Origin: JASHPR01 sp963833885
GTDB lineage: Bacteria > Actinomycetota > Actinomycetes > Streptosporangiales > Streptosporangiaceae
Direction of reading: 5' to 3'
Assembly (NCBI GenBank): GCA_963833885.1
Contig: CAWHZU010000027.1
Coordinates: 170,724 to 234,723, forward strand
Length of the DNA stretch: 64,000 bases
This document shows, one piece after another, positions 1 through 8,723 of this stretch. The position numbers were made by a program, and so were the translations under genes. How positions within the stretch are numbered: the stretch's first letter is position 1; each line of letters begins with the position of its first letter. The notes below the pieces were generated by a model that made no database searches, was not told the origin of the DNA, and saw only the letters and a list, made by a program, of their open reading frames with translations.

Positions 1-95
1 GGGGCCTGCATGCTGGCCGGAGCGCCGGAGGTGCCGGTCGCGGTCACCGGGACGGTTGCGCCGCCAGCCCCGGCCGGATCAGCCTCAATCGACAT
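1..95 (-). CDS. N-terminal fragment of an unidentified protein (runs off left edge)
   Basis: A frame opens at an ATG (complement of 93-95) and continues through the left edge. The 31 visible residues start MSIEADPAGAGG and are rich in Ala, Gly, Pro and Thr, as in a disordered N-terminus. In Mycobacterium the gene after sseC is a nitrobindin-like beta-barrel protein (Rv0813c). By position this could be its counterpart with a longer N-terminus, but nothing in the visible part proves that. Confidence 0.35.
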   Translation of the reverse strand, partial: MSIEADPAGAGGATVPVTATGTSGAPASMQA

Positions 96-298
96 GATGT
101 CGCCTTGCCCCCAAGCCTCGTGATGAGCCCTGCCGTGTTTGGTGGCCCGCACCATTTCTAGGGGGCCAAGGTAACGAGCAGTTGAACAACAGGTGATGAA
201 ACAGGCGACGAACAAATGGCAAGAAGGAGAACGATGCCCCGACATGCTTGTGGCCCGCCGAGGTCTCCCCAGCGGGCCACGAGGCAAAAAGCACGAGG

Positions 299-610
299 CT
301 AGACAGCCACCTCGAGCTCGGTGATCTTGCCGATGTCGGCGGACACGACGCGCTCGGCCCTGACATTGCCGGGAGCAAGCACGCGCAGCGTCCACGAACC
401 CGGGGCAGCGAAGAACCGGAAGCCGCCGTCGTCGCCGAGCGGCACCTCGGCGACAAATTCGCCGCCTGAGTTGAGCAGCCGCGCGTAGCCGACGGGCACA
501 GCGGACCCGTTCTGGGTCACCCGCCCCTGCACGACCGCCTGGGTGCCGGCATCCTTGGCCGTGCTCACCGGTGCCCCGCCCGCGGGGGCGCCGCAGCCGT
601 CAGCGCTCAC
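299..610 (-). CDS. sseC: DUF1416 protein, SseC-like
   Basis: A 103-residue protein of the actinobacterial DUF1416 family, predicted to form a small carboxypeptidase-regulatory-like beta sandwich (QAVVQGRVTQNGSAVPVGYA near residue 30, then FVAEVPLGDDGGFRFF). Length matches the family. Its start overlaps the stop of the sulfurtransferase gene by 4 bases (607-610), so the two are translationally coupled, as in Mycobacterium sseC2-cysA2 (Rv0814c-Rv0815c). The partner suggests a role in handling sulfane sulfur, but no biochemical function is established. CG-rich N-terminus MSADGCGAPAGG is typical of the family. Confidence 0.9.
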   Translation of the reverse strand: MSADGCGAPAGGAPVSTAKDAGTQAVVQGRVTQNGSAVPVGYARLLNSGGEFVAEVPLGDDGGFRFFAAPGSWTLRVLAPGNVRAERVVSADIGKITELEVAV

Positions 611-1449
611 TTGCCATCTCCTACCTCGATCGGAACCCCGACCAGGGAGCCGTACTCGGTCCAGGATCCGTCGTAGTTCTTCACGTTCGGCTGGCCGAGC
701 AGCTCATGCAGCACGAACCAGGTGTGCGCCGAGCGCTCGCCGATCCTGCAGTACGCGATCGTCTCCCTGCCGAAGTCCACGCCCGCCTCGTCGCCGTAGA
801 GCGCGCGCAGCGCGTCGTCGGACTTGAACGTGCCGTCTTCCTCCGCTGCCTTCGACCACGGGACATTCTTGGCTGTCGGGATGTGCCCGCCGCGCTGAGC
901 CTGCTCCTGCGGCAGGTGAGCCGGGGCGAGCAGGCGCCCGGCGAACTCGTCCGGCGAGCGGACGTCGACCAGGTTGTCCCGGCCGATGGCGGCGACCACC
1001 TCGTCGCGGAACGCGCGGATCGCCTTGTCCTGCTCCTGCGCGTGGTACTCGGTCTTGGCGCGCTGCGGGACGTCGGTCACCAGTTCGCGGGACTCGAGCT
1101 CCCACTTCTTCCGGCCGCCGTCGAGCAGCTTGACGTTGTTGTGCCCGTACAGCTTGAAGTACCAGTACGCGTACGCGGCGAACCAGTTGTTGTTGCCGCC
1201 GTAGAGGATGACCGTGTCGTCGTTGGAAATGCCCCGCTCGGAGAGCAGCGCCTCGAAGCCGGCCCTGTCCACGAAGTCGCGGCGCACCGGGTCCTGCAGG
1301 TCGGCCTTCCAGTCGATCTTCACGGCGTTGCGGATGTGGCCCTTGTCGTAGGCGCTGGTGTCCTCGTCCACCTCGACGAGCACCACGCCGGGGTCGCTAC
1401 CGTGCGCCTCGACCCAGTCGGCGCCGGTGAGGACGTCGGATCGGCTCAT
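607..1449 (-). CDS. cysA: Thiosulfate sulfurtransferase (tandem rhodanese)
   Basis: Cytosolic two-domain rhodanese of 280 residues that moves sulfane sulfur from thiosulfate to an acceptor such as cyanide or a thiol. The N-terminal inactive-type domain covers about residues 1-130 and the catalytic domain 140-280. The active-site loop is C234-RIGERS (IAYCRIGERS), the persulfide-forming Cys with the actinobacterial six-residue loop. It overlaps DUF4395 upstream (1446-1449) and DUF1416 downstream (607-610), so the three form one operon. Closest known arrangement is Rv0815c (cysA2). Function is secure; physiological substrate is inferred. Confidence 0.95.
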   Translation of the reverse strand: MSRSDVLTGADWVEAHGSDPGVVLVEVDEDTSAYDKGHIRNAVKIDWKADLQDPVRRDFVDRAGFEALLSERGISNDDTVILYGGNNNWFAAYAYWYFKLYGHNNVKLLDGGRKKWELESRELVTDVPQRAKTEYHAQEQDKAIRAFRDEVVAAIGRDNLVDVRSPDEFAGRLLAPAHLPQEQAQRGGHIPTAKNVPWSKAAEEDGTFKSDDALRALYGDEAGVDFGRETIAYCRIGERSAHTWFVLHELLGQPNVKNYDGSWTEYGSLVGVPIEVGDGK

Positions 1450-1901
1450 ATGGGAACCTCCTTGTCGGTTTCAGCCGTGGCCAGAGTCTGGCGGCCCGGC
1501 CAGATACGTCGGATCATCAGATACATCTCGCAGCCCAGGCAGAGCCCGAAGACACCGTTCAGGAACGCGGCGAGCAGGCCAGCCGATGCGGCCGCCATGC
1601 CAAGCGGCGTGATACCCGCTGCGTAACCGATGACCCCTATCACGCTGATCAGGAGGCCAGTGCCCTGGGCGAACCTCGGCGGCGCCTCTGGCTCGAGTTC
1701 TTTGGGCGGCCCGAGACGCGGCCGCACCAGCCAGCGGTAGATCAGGCCGTACGGGGCGTACCGCATGCCGAAGAGGGTGGCGATTGCGAAGATCACCGCC
1801 TGCGCGCCCAGCAGCCAGGCGCTTCCGGTGATCAGGACAACGGCGAAGACCACCATGGTGATCAGCGCTCCGAAGCGTGGTCCCCTCGGATCGATGTCCA
1901 T
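1446..1901 (-). CDS. DUF4395 integral membrane protein
   Basis: A 151-residue membrane protein with about four hydrophobic segments (ITMVVFAVVLITGSAWLLG, AVIFAIATLFGMRY, GLLISVIGVIGYAAG, AAFLNGVFGLCLGCEMYL). The last segment carries a conserved-looking CLGCEMY motif with two Cys. DUF4395 proteins are routinely encoded between a thioredoxin and a rhodanese in actinobacteria, exactly as here, which suggests a membrane role in thiol or sulfur transfer; no member is characterised to my knowledge. The start overlaps no upstream gene; its stop overlaps the sulfurtransferase start by 4 bases. Confidence 0.88.
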   Translation of the reverse strand: MDIDPRGPRFGALITMVVFAVVLITGSAWLLGAQAVIFAIATLFGMRYAPYGLIYRWLVRPRLGPPKELEPEAPPRFAQGTGLLISVIGVIGYAAGITPLGMAAASAGLLAAFLNGVFGLCLGCEMYLMIRRIWPGRQTLATAETDKEVPI

Positions 1902-2260
1902 TTGCGATGTCCCTTCGGGATGCTGGCGGGGGGTCGCCCGTAGACCCGGCCCCGCCCGGCACGCTCTGCTTCCCGGTGCCCTCCACCTCGCCCGTTGACG
2001 CGGCCCACGCGGCCGCGGGCCAGGGAGAGGATCGGGCGGCCCGGCCGGGCGGGGGCCCGGCAGGCTCGGTGGCCTAACAGAGCGCGGTCGCGACGCGGCA
2101 GTAATCCACGGCGCGCCGCCGGGTCAGCATCGACTCCGGCAGCCGTGCGGCCGCTGTCACAGGCGACGCTGATATCCGGACAGGCACGGTCCCGATGCTA
2201 TGCGTAGCCGGGCTCACCTGTCACTATCCCCCTCTATCGATCTAATCACTAGGAATAACC
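1902..2260. other. Intergenic stretch without a supported gene
   Basis: Between the DUF4395 and thioredoxin genes lie 359 bases. Short open frames here on both strands have no recognisable protein character. The stretch near 2215-2270 is notably AT-richer (ctatccccctctatcgatct) and directly follows the thioredoxin stop, so it may hold the end of that transcript and a promoter for the DUF4395-cysA-sseC operon. No clear hairpin-plus-T terminator was seen. Confidence 0.4.
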
Positions 2261-2728
2261 CTACGACAACTCCCCGACGGCGGCGATAACGTCGGCCTTG
2301 CGAGGCTGACCACTCGCGCGCTTGGCGACGCGGCCGTCGGGGCCAACCACCAGGACCGTCGGAGTCCGGCGGATGTCCAGGCGGCGGACCAGATCGAGAT
2401 GGGATTCGGCGTCGATCTCCACGTGTGCCACCCCGTCGACCATCCCGGCCACCTCGGCCAGGATCCGCCGGGTGGCGCGGCACGGCGCGCAGAAGGCGGT
2501 GGAGAACTGGACCAGGGTGGCCCGCTGGCCGAGCGGCAGCCCTAGTTCCACGGAGGTAAGCATGGGGCCGGCGTCCGCTGCCGCGCCGTCGGCCGCCTGA
2601 GCGGCCGCAGCGCCAGCCCTCGGGCTGCCGCCGATACCGCGGATCCGGCCGTTGGTCCGCTGCCAGGCAAGCCCGGTCACCACCGCGACGGCGAGCGCCG
2701 CCACGAGAGCGATCAGTCCGGGGGCCAC
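2261..2728 (-). CDS. Membrane-anchored thioredoxin-like protein
   Basis: A 155-residue thioredoxin-fold protein with an N-terminal hydrophobic anchor (residues 4-22, LIALVAALAVAVVTGLAW), an Ala-rich linker, then a thioredoxin domain with the redox motif C80-A-P-C83 in QFSTAFCAPC and the cis-Pro in RRTPTVLVVG. It probably faces outward and exchanges disulfides or helps deliver reductant to the DUF4395/sulfurtransferase set downstream. The equivalent gene in Mycobacterium is thiX (Rv0816c). Start is the first ATG of the frame before the anchor. Confidence 0.88.
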   Translation of the reverse strand: MAPGLIALVAALAVAVVTGLAWQRTNGRIRGIGGSPRAGAAAAQAADGAAADAGPMLTSVELGLPLGQRATLVQFSTAFCAPCRATRRILAEVAGMVDGVAHVEIDAESHLDLVRRLDIRRTPTVLVVGPDGRVAKRASGQPRKADVIAAVGELS

Positions 2729-2791
2729 GTTCAGCTAAGCGCGGGACCGAGCCCTCGCATTCCCGGTGCCGCCGTCATTCCGGTCAGAGCG

Positions 2792-3496
2792 CTATGAATT
2801 CGCCGCGACCCTGACGAGGATCTTTCCGTTGGCGCCGCTGATGTCGAAGCTGCGCAGCTGGCTCACGGCCACCGTGGTCGAAGCGTTGTACCAGTTGCCG
2901 TCGTGAGACCCGCCGACCGTCCAGCCGCCCGCCCACAGGTGCTGGCCGCTCGCGGTCGTCACCCAGAACTGGCAGTGCGTGCCGTTCGGGATGCCCGCGA
3001 CCTGCACCTGCATGCTGGTCCCCGACCGTGCCGACGAGTAGTACACGGCCGCGGACACGTGCGTGGCCGGGTTGCTGCCGCGGACCAGATCCGAGTTGTC
3101 CTGCGCGGTTGCCTGCGGGGCGGCGTGGTGCGACATCAGGATTCCGCCGGCCAGCCCGCCGCCGCCCACCGCGATGATCGCCGCGGCGGCCGCCACAGCG
3201 ATGCCGCGCCACCTGCGCGCCCGCCGCCGCGAGGAAACCTGGGCCAGCAGCGCGTCCAGCAGTTCGGCTGGCGCTTCCTCCAGCTCTTCGTCGCCGAGGG
3301 CCAGCCGCTCCGCGTCCGCATACGGCACCCTGCCCAGCAGCGCGGGCAGCCCGGCAAGGCCGGCCAGCTCTTCCCGGCAGTCGAGGCAGTGGGGCAGGTG
3401 GGCGTCCACGATCGAGCGCTCGGCAGGGTCGATCGCGCCCAGGACGTATACGCCGAGGGCCTGGCGGACCTCATTGCACTCTGAGAGCCCGGTCAT
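2792..3496 (-). CDS. Anti-sigma factor, zinc-finger membrane type
   Basis: A 234-residue protein that should sequester the ECF sigma factor encoded just upstream. Cytosolic zinc-associated anti-sigma (ZAS) motif H33-x3-C37-x2-C40 (HLPHCLDC), with an extra C7. One transmembrane helix follows near residues 100-120 (RGIAVAAAAAIIAVGGGGLA). The external domain of about 110 residues ends with FDISGANGKILVRVAANS and resembles RskA-type C-terminal domains. It overlaps the sigma gene by 4 bases (3493-3496), the usual coupled sigma/anti-sigma arrangement. The external signal is not evident. Confidence 0.9.
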   Translation of the reverse strand: MTGLSECNEVRQALGVYVLGAIDPAERSIVDAHLPHCLDCREELAGLAGLPALLGRVPYADAERLALGDEELEEAPAELLDALLAQVSSRRRARRWRGIAVAAAAAIIAVGGGGLAGGILMSHHAAPQATAQDNSDLVRGSNPATHVSAAVYYSSARSGTSMQVQVAGIPNGTHCQFWVTTASGQHLWAGGWTVGGSHDGNWYNASTTVAVSQLRSFDISGANGKILVRVAANS

Positions 3497-4074
3497 GGCG
3501 CGAGCCCCCGTTCCTCTAGTGCCAGCTTGAGTGCGCGGAGCGCGTAGAACGTTCGTGACTTGACGGTGCCCGGCGGCACGCCCAGCGTGGCCGCCGCCTC
3601 AGCGACCGACTTGCCCTTGTAGTAGGTCTCCAGCAGCACCCGGCGATGGTCAGGCCGCAGCGCCTTCACCGCATCGGCCACAGCCCAGGACTCGAGCGCT
3701 CGCTCCGCCTCGTCCGGAGCGGGGATCAGCTCGAGCGCTGCCTCGCCGACCTCGCGCGGCCGGGCCCGCCGGGCCCGGTAGGAGTCGACCGCGAGGTTCC
3801 GCGCGACCGCGAACAGCCACGGCCGGGCGGGCCGTTCGGCGATCGCATCCGGGTGCATCCACGCCCGCAGCAGGGTTTCCTGCACAATGTCCTCCGCCCG
3901 CTGCCGGTCCCCGCTCGTCAGGTGCAGCGCATACCGCAGCAGCGGCCCCGCATGCTCCGCATAGAGCGTGCGCACCAGCATCTCGTCGGAGGCCGGACCG
4001 CGCGTGCTCTTGCCGCCAGCTCCTTGTAGCCCTGCCACGCCCTCTCCACGGCTCCCGCGGTCCCGTTGGTTCAA
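3493..4074 (-). CDS. ECF RNA polymerase sigma factor
   Basis: A 193-residue extracytoplasmic-function sigma factor with region 2 (residues 30-100: LYAEHAGPLLRYALHLT, AEDIVQETLLRAW, PWLFAVARNLAVD) and region 4 (about 130-190: LRPDHRRVLLETYYKGKSVA, GVPPGTVKSRTFYALRAL, a helix-turn-helix). It is followed by its anti-sigma gene with a 4-base overlap. Group resembles the SigK/SigL-like set that pairs with ZAS anti-sigmas. Targets may include its own operon and the neighbouring redox genes; that is inference from position. Confidence 0.93.
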   Translation of the reverse strand: MNQRDRGSRGEGVAGLQGAGGKSTRGPASDEMLVRTLYAEHAGPLLRYALHLTSGDRQRAEDIVQETLLRAWMHPDAIAERPARPWLFAVARNLAVDSYRARRARPREVGEAALELIPAPDEAERALESWAVADAVKALRPDHRRVLLETYYKGKSVAEAAATLGVPPGTVKSRTFYALRALKLALEERGLAP

Positions 4075-4114
4075 CGCCGCGGCGAAATTCTTTGTGAATT
4101 TGTGCAGTAAACGG

Positions 4115-4432
4115 TCAGCCTCCGGCGAACGGGGGCAGCACCTCGATCACGGACCCGTCAGCGAGCACCACGGCTTCCGGCGCGCGGGTTCCCACCGGGT
4201 TCCCGTCGACCAGGAACGACGACCGGACCAGGATCGCCCGTAGCCGTGCGTTCCGTGCCTCCCGCTCGTCCCGCCGGCCCGGCCCGTCTGGCCCGCCGCC
4301 GCCGGCGTCGCCGGTCGCGGCCGCGAGCGCCGCAGCCAGCGCCTCGGCGAGCGTCCCGGCGCTGACCGCCTCCTCGGCGATCCCCGCCGCCTCCTTTGCC
4401 GCCGCCCAGTAGCGGAGGGTCACGATACCCAT
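4115..4432 (-). CDS. MoaD/ThiS-family sulfur carrier
   Basis: A 105-residue beta-grasp protein ending in the Gly-Gly tail (VLPPFAGG) that is adenylated and thiocarboxylated to carry sulfur, in molybdopterin or a related synthesis. The N-terminal strand IVTLRYWAAAKEAAG and the core DGNPVGTRAPEAVVLADGSV fit MoaD. A Gly/Asp/Arg-rich insert at residues 42-62 is longer than in standard MoaD (about 80 residues). It starts 110 bases from divergent glnR and lies upstream of the sigma gene. Its place in a sulfurtransferase region fits sulfur relay; the acceptor pathway is not shown. Confidence 0.85.
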   Translation of the reverse strand: MGIVTLRYWAAAKEAAGIAEEAVSAGTLAEALAAALAAATGDAGGGGPDGPGRRDEREARNARLRAILVRSSFLVDGNPVGTRAPEAVVLADGSVIEVLPPFAGG

Positions 4433-4541
4433 GTCAGCTATCCTTGCTCATTATCGGACCCGGAAGGTCCCGGGCCTATAGCACAGCGGGAGTCAGGGCA
4501 GCCTCCCGCGGATAACTCCGCGGGATGGAGGTGGCGGCAGG

Positions 4542-5282
4542 TTGAGTATCGTGCTGCTGCTCACGGACGCACCAGAGCCTGCCGCCGAGATTCTTCCCTC
4601 ACTGAGCCTGCTGTCTCACGACGTCAGGACCGCGCCCGCGTCGGCAACCGCCGCCAATGGCGGCTCCGGCACCGACGCGATCCTGGTCGACGCCCGGCGA
4701 GACCTGGTTCAGGTCAGGCGGCTGCTCCGGCTGCTGCACGGCGCGGAGATGGCCGTGCCGGTGCTGGCCATCGTCACCGAGGGCGGCTGGGCCGCGGTCA
4801 CCGCCGACTGGGGGGCGGACGACGTGATCCTGTACACCGCCGGGCCCGGTGAGGTCGACGCCAGGCTGCGCCTCGCGATCGGCCGCATGGCGCCGGCGGC
4901 GTCCAGCGAGATCCGCTCGGGCGATCTGGTCATCGACGAACCCACGTATTCGGTACGGTTGCGCGGTCACGCCCTCGACCTAACGTTCAAGGAATTCGAA
5001 TTGCTGAAGTTCCTGGCCCAGCACCCCGGACGGGTTTTTACCCGGTCCCAGCTGCTGCAGGAGGTCTGGGGATACGACTACTTCGGCGGCACCCGGACCG
5101 TCGACGTGCACGTGCGCAGGCTGCGGGCAAAGCTCGGCGCCGAGCATGAGGCCCTGATCGGCACCGTCCGCAACGTCGGGTACCGCTTCGTCCCGGTTAA
5201 GGGCGATGACGGCAACCATCCCGAAGCCCGCAACGACGGCACCCCCGGCGTCCAGGCGCGCCCGGCTCATGCCGAGGTCTGA
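4542..5282 (+). CDS. glnR: GlnR-type orphan response regulator
   Basis: Transcription factor of 246 residues controlling nitrogen assimilation in actinobacteria. The N-terminal receiver-like domain keeps D50 ([11 protein letters not shown]) but lacks the full acidic pocket, as in atypical GlnR. The C-terminal winged helix (residues 125-225: [51 protein letters not shown]) is of OmpR type. The start is TTG preceded by a ggaggtggcgg Shine-Dalgarno. Adjacency to mshD matches Rv0818-Rv0819. No partner kinase gene is adjacent, consistent with GlnR being an orphan. Confidence 0.93.
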   Translation: MSIVLLLTDAPEPAAEILPSLSLLSHDVRTAPASATAANGGSGTDAILVDARRDLVQVRRLLRLLHGAEMAVPVLAIVTEGGWAAVTADWGADDVILYTAGPGEVDARLRLAIGRMAPAASSEIRSGDLVIDEPTYSVRLRGHALDLTFKEFELLKFLAQHPGRVFTRSQLLQEVWGYDYFGGTRTVDVHVRRLRAKLGAEHEALIGTVRNVGYRFVPVKGDDGNHPEARNDGTPGVQARPAHAEV

Positions 5283-6243
5283 CGGCCAGGGGGCGCCCGG
5301 GGCGGGCGCGCCGGCGATCACAGTCCGGGGGAAGCTCACCCAGGCCGAGGCGCAGGACGTGCTCGGGCTGGTCAGGGCCGCCACGGAACAGGATGGCGTC
5401 GGCCCGCTGTCCGAGCACGTCATGCTGCACCTGAGGTACGGCGGCGACCCGCGGGCCCGCAACCTGCTGCTCACCAGCAACGGCGAGGTGGCCGGTTACG
5501 CCCACCTGGACCCGACGGATCCGGTGGAGGGCCCGAGCGGTGAGCTGGTCATCCACCCCGCGCACCGCGGCGACGGCCTGGGCCTGCTGCTGACCCGCGC
5601 GCTGGTCGCCGAGGCCGGGGAACGGCCGTTGCGGCTGTGGGCGCACGGCGATCTGCCCGCCGCCGCCCGGCTTGCTGCCGCGGCGGGGTTCGAGCGGGTG
5701 CGCGCCCTGTGGAAGATGCGGCGCTCCCTGCTGTCCGAGCCCGACCGGCCGCAGGTCGCCGACGGCGTCACGGTCCGGACGTTCGTGGTCGGCCGGGACG
5801 AGGAAGCGTGGACGGATCTCAACGCCCGGGCGTTCGCCCGCCATCCCGAGCAGGGTGCCTGGACGCGCGAGGATCTGGACCTGCGAGAACGGGAACCGTG
5901 GTTCGACCCGGAGGGGTTCTTCCTGGCTGAGCGGGGCTCCAAGCTCGTCGGATTCCACTGGACGAAGATCCACGGCACCGGGGATGCGGAATCCGGTGAC
6001 CACGAGCCGATCGGCGAGGTGTACGTCGTCGGCGTCGACCCCAACGAGCGCGGCACCGGCCTCGGCCGTGCGCTCACCCTGATCGGGCTCCGCTACCTGC
6101 GCGGCAGGGGCCTGTCCTGGGTGATGCTGTACGTGGACGAATCCAACACGCCCGCGATCAGGCTGTACGAATCACTGGGCTTCACCCACACCGATACCGA
6201 CGTCATGTTCGCCAACGGCCCGGTGAGCAGCCATGACACGTAG
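5269..6243 (+). CDS. mshD: Mycothiol synthase
   Basis: Two-domain GNAT acetyltransferase that acetylates Cys-GlcN-Ins with acetyl-CoA, the last step of mycothiol synthesis. From the ATG at 5269 it has 324 residues, near the 315 of the mycobacterial enzyme; an ATG at 5206 would overlap glnR by 77 bases and is less likely. The C-terminal, catalytically active domain has the acetyl-CoA loop in [17 protein letters not shown] and the tail [19 protein letters not shown]. The N-terminal domain has the weaker [17 protein letters not shown]. It overlaps the glnR stop by 14 bases. Confidence 0.93.
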   Translation: MPRSDGQGAPGAGAPAITVRGKLTQAEAQDVLGLVRAATEQDGVGPLSEHVMLHLRYGGDPRARNLLLTSNGEVAGYAHLDPTDPVEGPSGELVIHPAHRGDGLGLLLTRALVAEAGERPLRLWAHGDLPAAARLAAAAGFERVRALWKMRRSLLSEPDRPQVADGVTVRTFVVGRDEEAWTDLNARAFARHPEQGAWTREDLDLREREPWFDPEGFFLAERGSKLVGFHWTKIHGTGDAESGDHEPIGEVYVVGVDPNERGTGLGRALTLIGLRYLRGRGLSWVMLYVDESNTPAIRLYESLGFTHTDTDVMFANGPVSSHDT

Positions 6244-6295
6244 GCGGGTCTGACCTGATCGAGCCGGGGGCCAGCGGGCGAGTAGCTACGCTGGA

Positions 6296-6481
6296 CTAGT
6301 TGGAGGCCGTCGCGCCGGCCACCGGGCGCACGCCGAGAACCTGGTCGAGCTCCTCGGCCGTCAGCGGCCGGTCGCTAGCCGCCACGGCGCTGAGCACCTC
6401 GGCGTACAAGTCGATCTCTTCGAGCGCTACGCGATCATGGACGCGCAGGTCCAGATGCTCTCGCAACGCGCCCACCTCCAT
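6296..6481 (-). CDS. Small conserved actinobacterial protein (61 aa)
   Basis: A short protein with the motif VALEEIDLYAEVLSAVAASD followed by RPLTAEELDQVLGV. It has no Cys, no membrane segment and looks helical. I recognise the pattern from short hypothetical proteins of actinobacteria with unknown function, sometimes near carbonic-anhydrase or mshD genes. It is convergent with mshD (52 bases apart). An internal GTG a few codons downstream is an alternative start. Confidence 0.65.
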   Translation of the reverse strand: MEVGALREHLDLRVHDRVALEEIDLYAEVLSAVAASDRPLTAEELDQVLGVRPVAGATASN

Positions 6482-6615
6482 TGCCGAGCGGATCCGCGGA
6501 AGCCTGAGATCAGGTTACGGCGCCACCCCATTGCCGCGCATGACTCATCGGGATCATTTCCAGAACCATCTTCTAGTAACGCTTACCCAGATCCTGGGCT
6601 CCTCATTCAGCGGAT

Positions 6616-7149
6616 TCAGCCGTCCCGCTCTGACCAGGCAACATCCCGATGGCGACCGGCCCTGGCGACGTAGTTGACGGCCGAGTCGGCGAACGACGCG
6701 CGATCGGCGTCGGTGAGCTCGCGGACCACCCGGCCCGGTACCCCGGCGAACAGAACCCCGGCCGGGATGCTCGCGCCGGGCCGGACCACTGAGCCGGCCG
6801 CGACCAGGGTGCCGGCCCCGACCCGGGCGCCGCCGAGCACGATCGCGCCCATCCCGATCAGGGCGCCCGCCCCGACGTGTGCACCGTGCACCGTGGCGTG
6901 ATGGCCGAGGCTGACCCGCTCCTCGAGCACGGCCGGCTCCCCTGCGTCCACGTGCATGCAGCAGAGGTCCTGGATGTTGCACTCCGGGCCCACCACGATC
7001 TCGTCGTCATCGGCCCGCAGCACGGCCCCGTACCAGATGTTGGCGGCGCGGCCGATGGTGACCCGGCCAACGACCACGGCGGTGGGAGCGATCCAGGCCT
7101 CCGGGTCCACCGAAGGCACAAAGTCGCCCAACGAGCCCAGCAAGCCCAT
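6616..7149 (-). CDS. Gamma-class carbonic anhydrase family protein
   Basis: A left-handed beta-helix (hexapeptide repeat) protein of 177 residues, predicted trimeric and metal-binding. Conserved elements are NIWYGAVLRADDDEI, PECNIQDLCCMHVDAG, the Zn-site His residues in SLGHHATVHG and GMGAIVLGG. Members interconvert CO2 and bicarbonate or act as acyltransferase-like proteins of unproven activity (YrdA/PaaY type). The ATG at 7149 is chosen because gggaggagc lies at the right distance; a frame-open ATG 45 bases upstream lacks this. It stands alone in its transcription unit. Confidence 0.9.
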   Translation of the reverse strand: MGLLGSLGDFVPSVDPEAWIAPTAVVVGRVTIGRAANIWYGAVLRADDDEIVVGPECNIQDLCCMHVDAGEPAVLEERVSLGHHATVHGAHVGAGALIGMGAIVLGGARVGAGTLVAAGSVVRPGASIPAGVLFAGVPGRVVRELTDADRASFADSAVNYVARAGRHRDVAWSERDG

Positions 7150-7467
7150 GGATGCTCCTCCCCGCGGCTGCCCGCCGCTCCGCGCGGTACTCACGCCGCA
7201 CTCTCGCCCGGGCGGAGGATACTGCCCCGTTGGCCTTGACCAATCCAGACATAACCGGATACTCAGTCGTTTCGGTTGCGCGGACGGCCCTTCGAGACAA
7301 GAGTCGTGGCGTCATTCCATAAAAGCCGCGCCCGGCCCGCAACCCGGCAGGACCCCAGCTGTCGGACGGGTCGCCAACAGTAGACCACATCCGCAGATCT
7401 GGCCAGCCCCCCGAGCGGCCACCAGCCGCACGGCCAGATCTGCCTGACCCATCTGACGGGTGAAATC

Positions 7468-8691
7468 ATGACCGAGCACACCGACCACGCCACCGACCTG
7501 GGACAGGAAGAGTTCGAGCTTGAGAGGCGCGGCTACAGCCGTCGGCAGGTAGATGAGTTCGCGGCGAAGACCCGCAACCACTCCCGTGACCTTGAGAACA
7601 GGCTGTCGCACGCCCTTGACGAAAACGAGCGGATCAGGCTTGAGCTCTCCGCTGCGCGGCAGGCGGCCGGCGGCCGGCCAGCACACGAGGAGATCAGCGA
7701 GCGCGTCGGCCAGATCCTGAAGCTGGCCGACGAAGAGGCCAAGTCCCAGCGCGACCGCACCAGCGAGGACATCGCGAAGCAGCGGTCGGACGCCAAGGCG
7801 GAGACCGACCGGCTGCGCGCCGAGGCCAAGCAGGAGACCGACAAGTTCCGGGCCGAGGCGCAGAGCCAGGCCGAGCGCATGCTGCGCGCAGCCCAGGAGC
7901 AGGCGGAGAACTCGGTTGCCAGCGCCAGGGCCGAGGCGGAGAAGACGCGGAACGCGGCCCGTGCCGAGGCCGAGCGCTCGATCACCGACGCACACAAGCA
8001 GTCGGAGACCGCCGTGGGCACCGCCAAGGCCCAGGCCAAGCAGGTGCTCGACGAGGCGACCGCGCGCGCGACCGCGATTCACGATGGTGCGGAGCGCCGC
8101 CTCAACCTGCTCATGTCCCGGCACACCGAGGCCATCAGGCGGCTGACGGAGATCCGCGACGTGGTCACCACCCTGGTCGCCGGCGAGGTCGCCCGCGGCT
8201 CGCTCGAGGAAGAGGTCGAGAAGGCGGTCGCCAGCGCGATCGGCGACAACAAGGCGGCGGCTGGCCGCCCGGCCGGTCCTGGCGGTCCTGGCGGTCCTGG
8301 CGGTCCTGGCGGTCCTGGCGGTCCTGCCGAGGGCAGGCACGCTCCCGCCGGGCCAGCGGTCCAGGCCGGTCCTGCCGGTCCGGCCGGTCCGGCCGGCGGG
8401 CCGGCTCCTGGCGCGGCGCCGGCCCAGGCCCCCGCTGCCCCCGTCATCGGCCAGCAGGTGCCCGGACGCGTCCAGCCGGGCCCGAGGACCCAGCCGGCGG
8501 CCGCCAAGCCAGCCGAGGTCTCCGGCGCGGGCAACGGCCAGGGCGCTCGGGTGCCGAACGGCGCCGCGGAGACTCACGCAGCAGCCGCCCGCCCGGCCGG
8601 CCCCGCCGAGGGCGCACGGCACGCCGCAGGTGGCGACAGGCCGGAGACGGGCGAGGACACCGCGGACAACGTCCGCATTGTTCCAGAATGA
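7468..8691 (+). CDS. DivIVA-like coiled-coil protein with collagen-like Gly-Pro tail
   Basis: A 407-residue protein. Residues 10-45 (QEEFELERRGYSRRQVDEFA) resemble the DivIVA N-terminal membrane-targeting turn. Residues 50-255 are an almost uninterrupted coiled coil rich in Ala, Glu, Lys, Gln (for example AEAQSQAERMLRAAQEQAEN). From about residue 270 the chain becomes low-complexity, with tandem Gly-Gly-Pro triplets and Ala/Pro stretches. This layout recalls polar-growth scaffold proteins such as Scy or FilP of Streptomyces. A cytoskeletal or cell-pole role is inferred, not shown. The tail may vary in length by slippage at 8281-8325. Confidence 0.85.
   Translation: MTEHTDHATDLGQEEFELERRGYSRRQVDEFAAKTRNHSRDLENRLSHALDENERIRLELSAARQAAGGRPAHEEISERVGQILKLADEEAKSQRDRTSEDIAKQRSDAKAETDRLRAEAKQETDKFRAEAQSQAERMLRAAQEQAENSVASARAEAEKTRNAARAEAERSITDAHKQSETAVGTAKAQAKQVLDEATARATAIHDGAERRLNLLMSRHTEAIRRLTEIRDVVTTLVAGEVARGSLEEEVEKAVASAIGDNKAAAGRPAGPGGPGGPGGPGGPGGPAEGRHAPAGPAVQAGPAGPAGPAGGPAPGAAPAQAPAAPVIGQQVPGRVQPGPRTQPAAAKPAEVSGAGNGQGARVPNGAAETHAAAARPAGPAEGARHAAGGDRPETGEDTADNVRIVPE
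8281..8325 (+). repeat. Five tandem 9-base repeats coding Gly-Gly-Pro
   Basis: The 9-mer ggcggtcct occurs five times without a mismatch inside the coiled-coil gene, with degenerate copies just before and after. Each copy encodes Gly-Gly-Pro. Perfect DNA identity, when synonymous codons would serve, points to recent slippage growth, so copy number probably differs between strains. Confidence 0.9.
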
Positions 8692-8723
8692 TCTGATCGC
8701 CGGCCTCTAAGACCGGACGCAGC

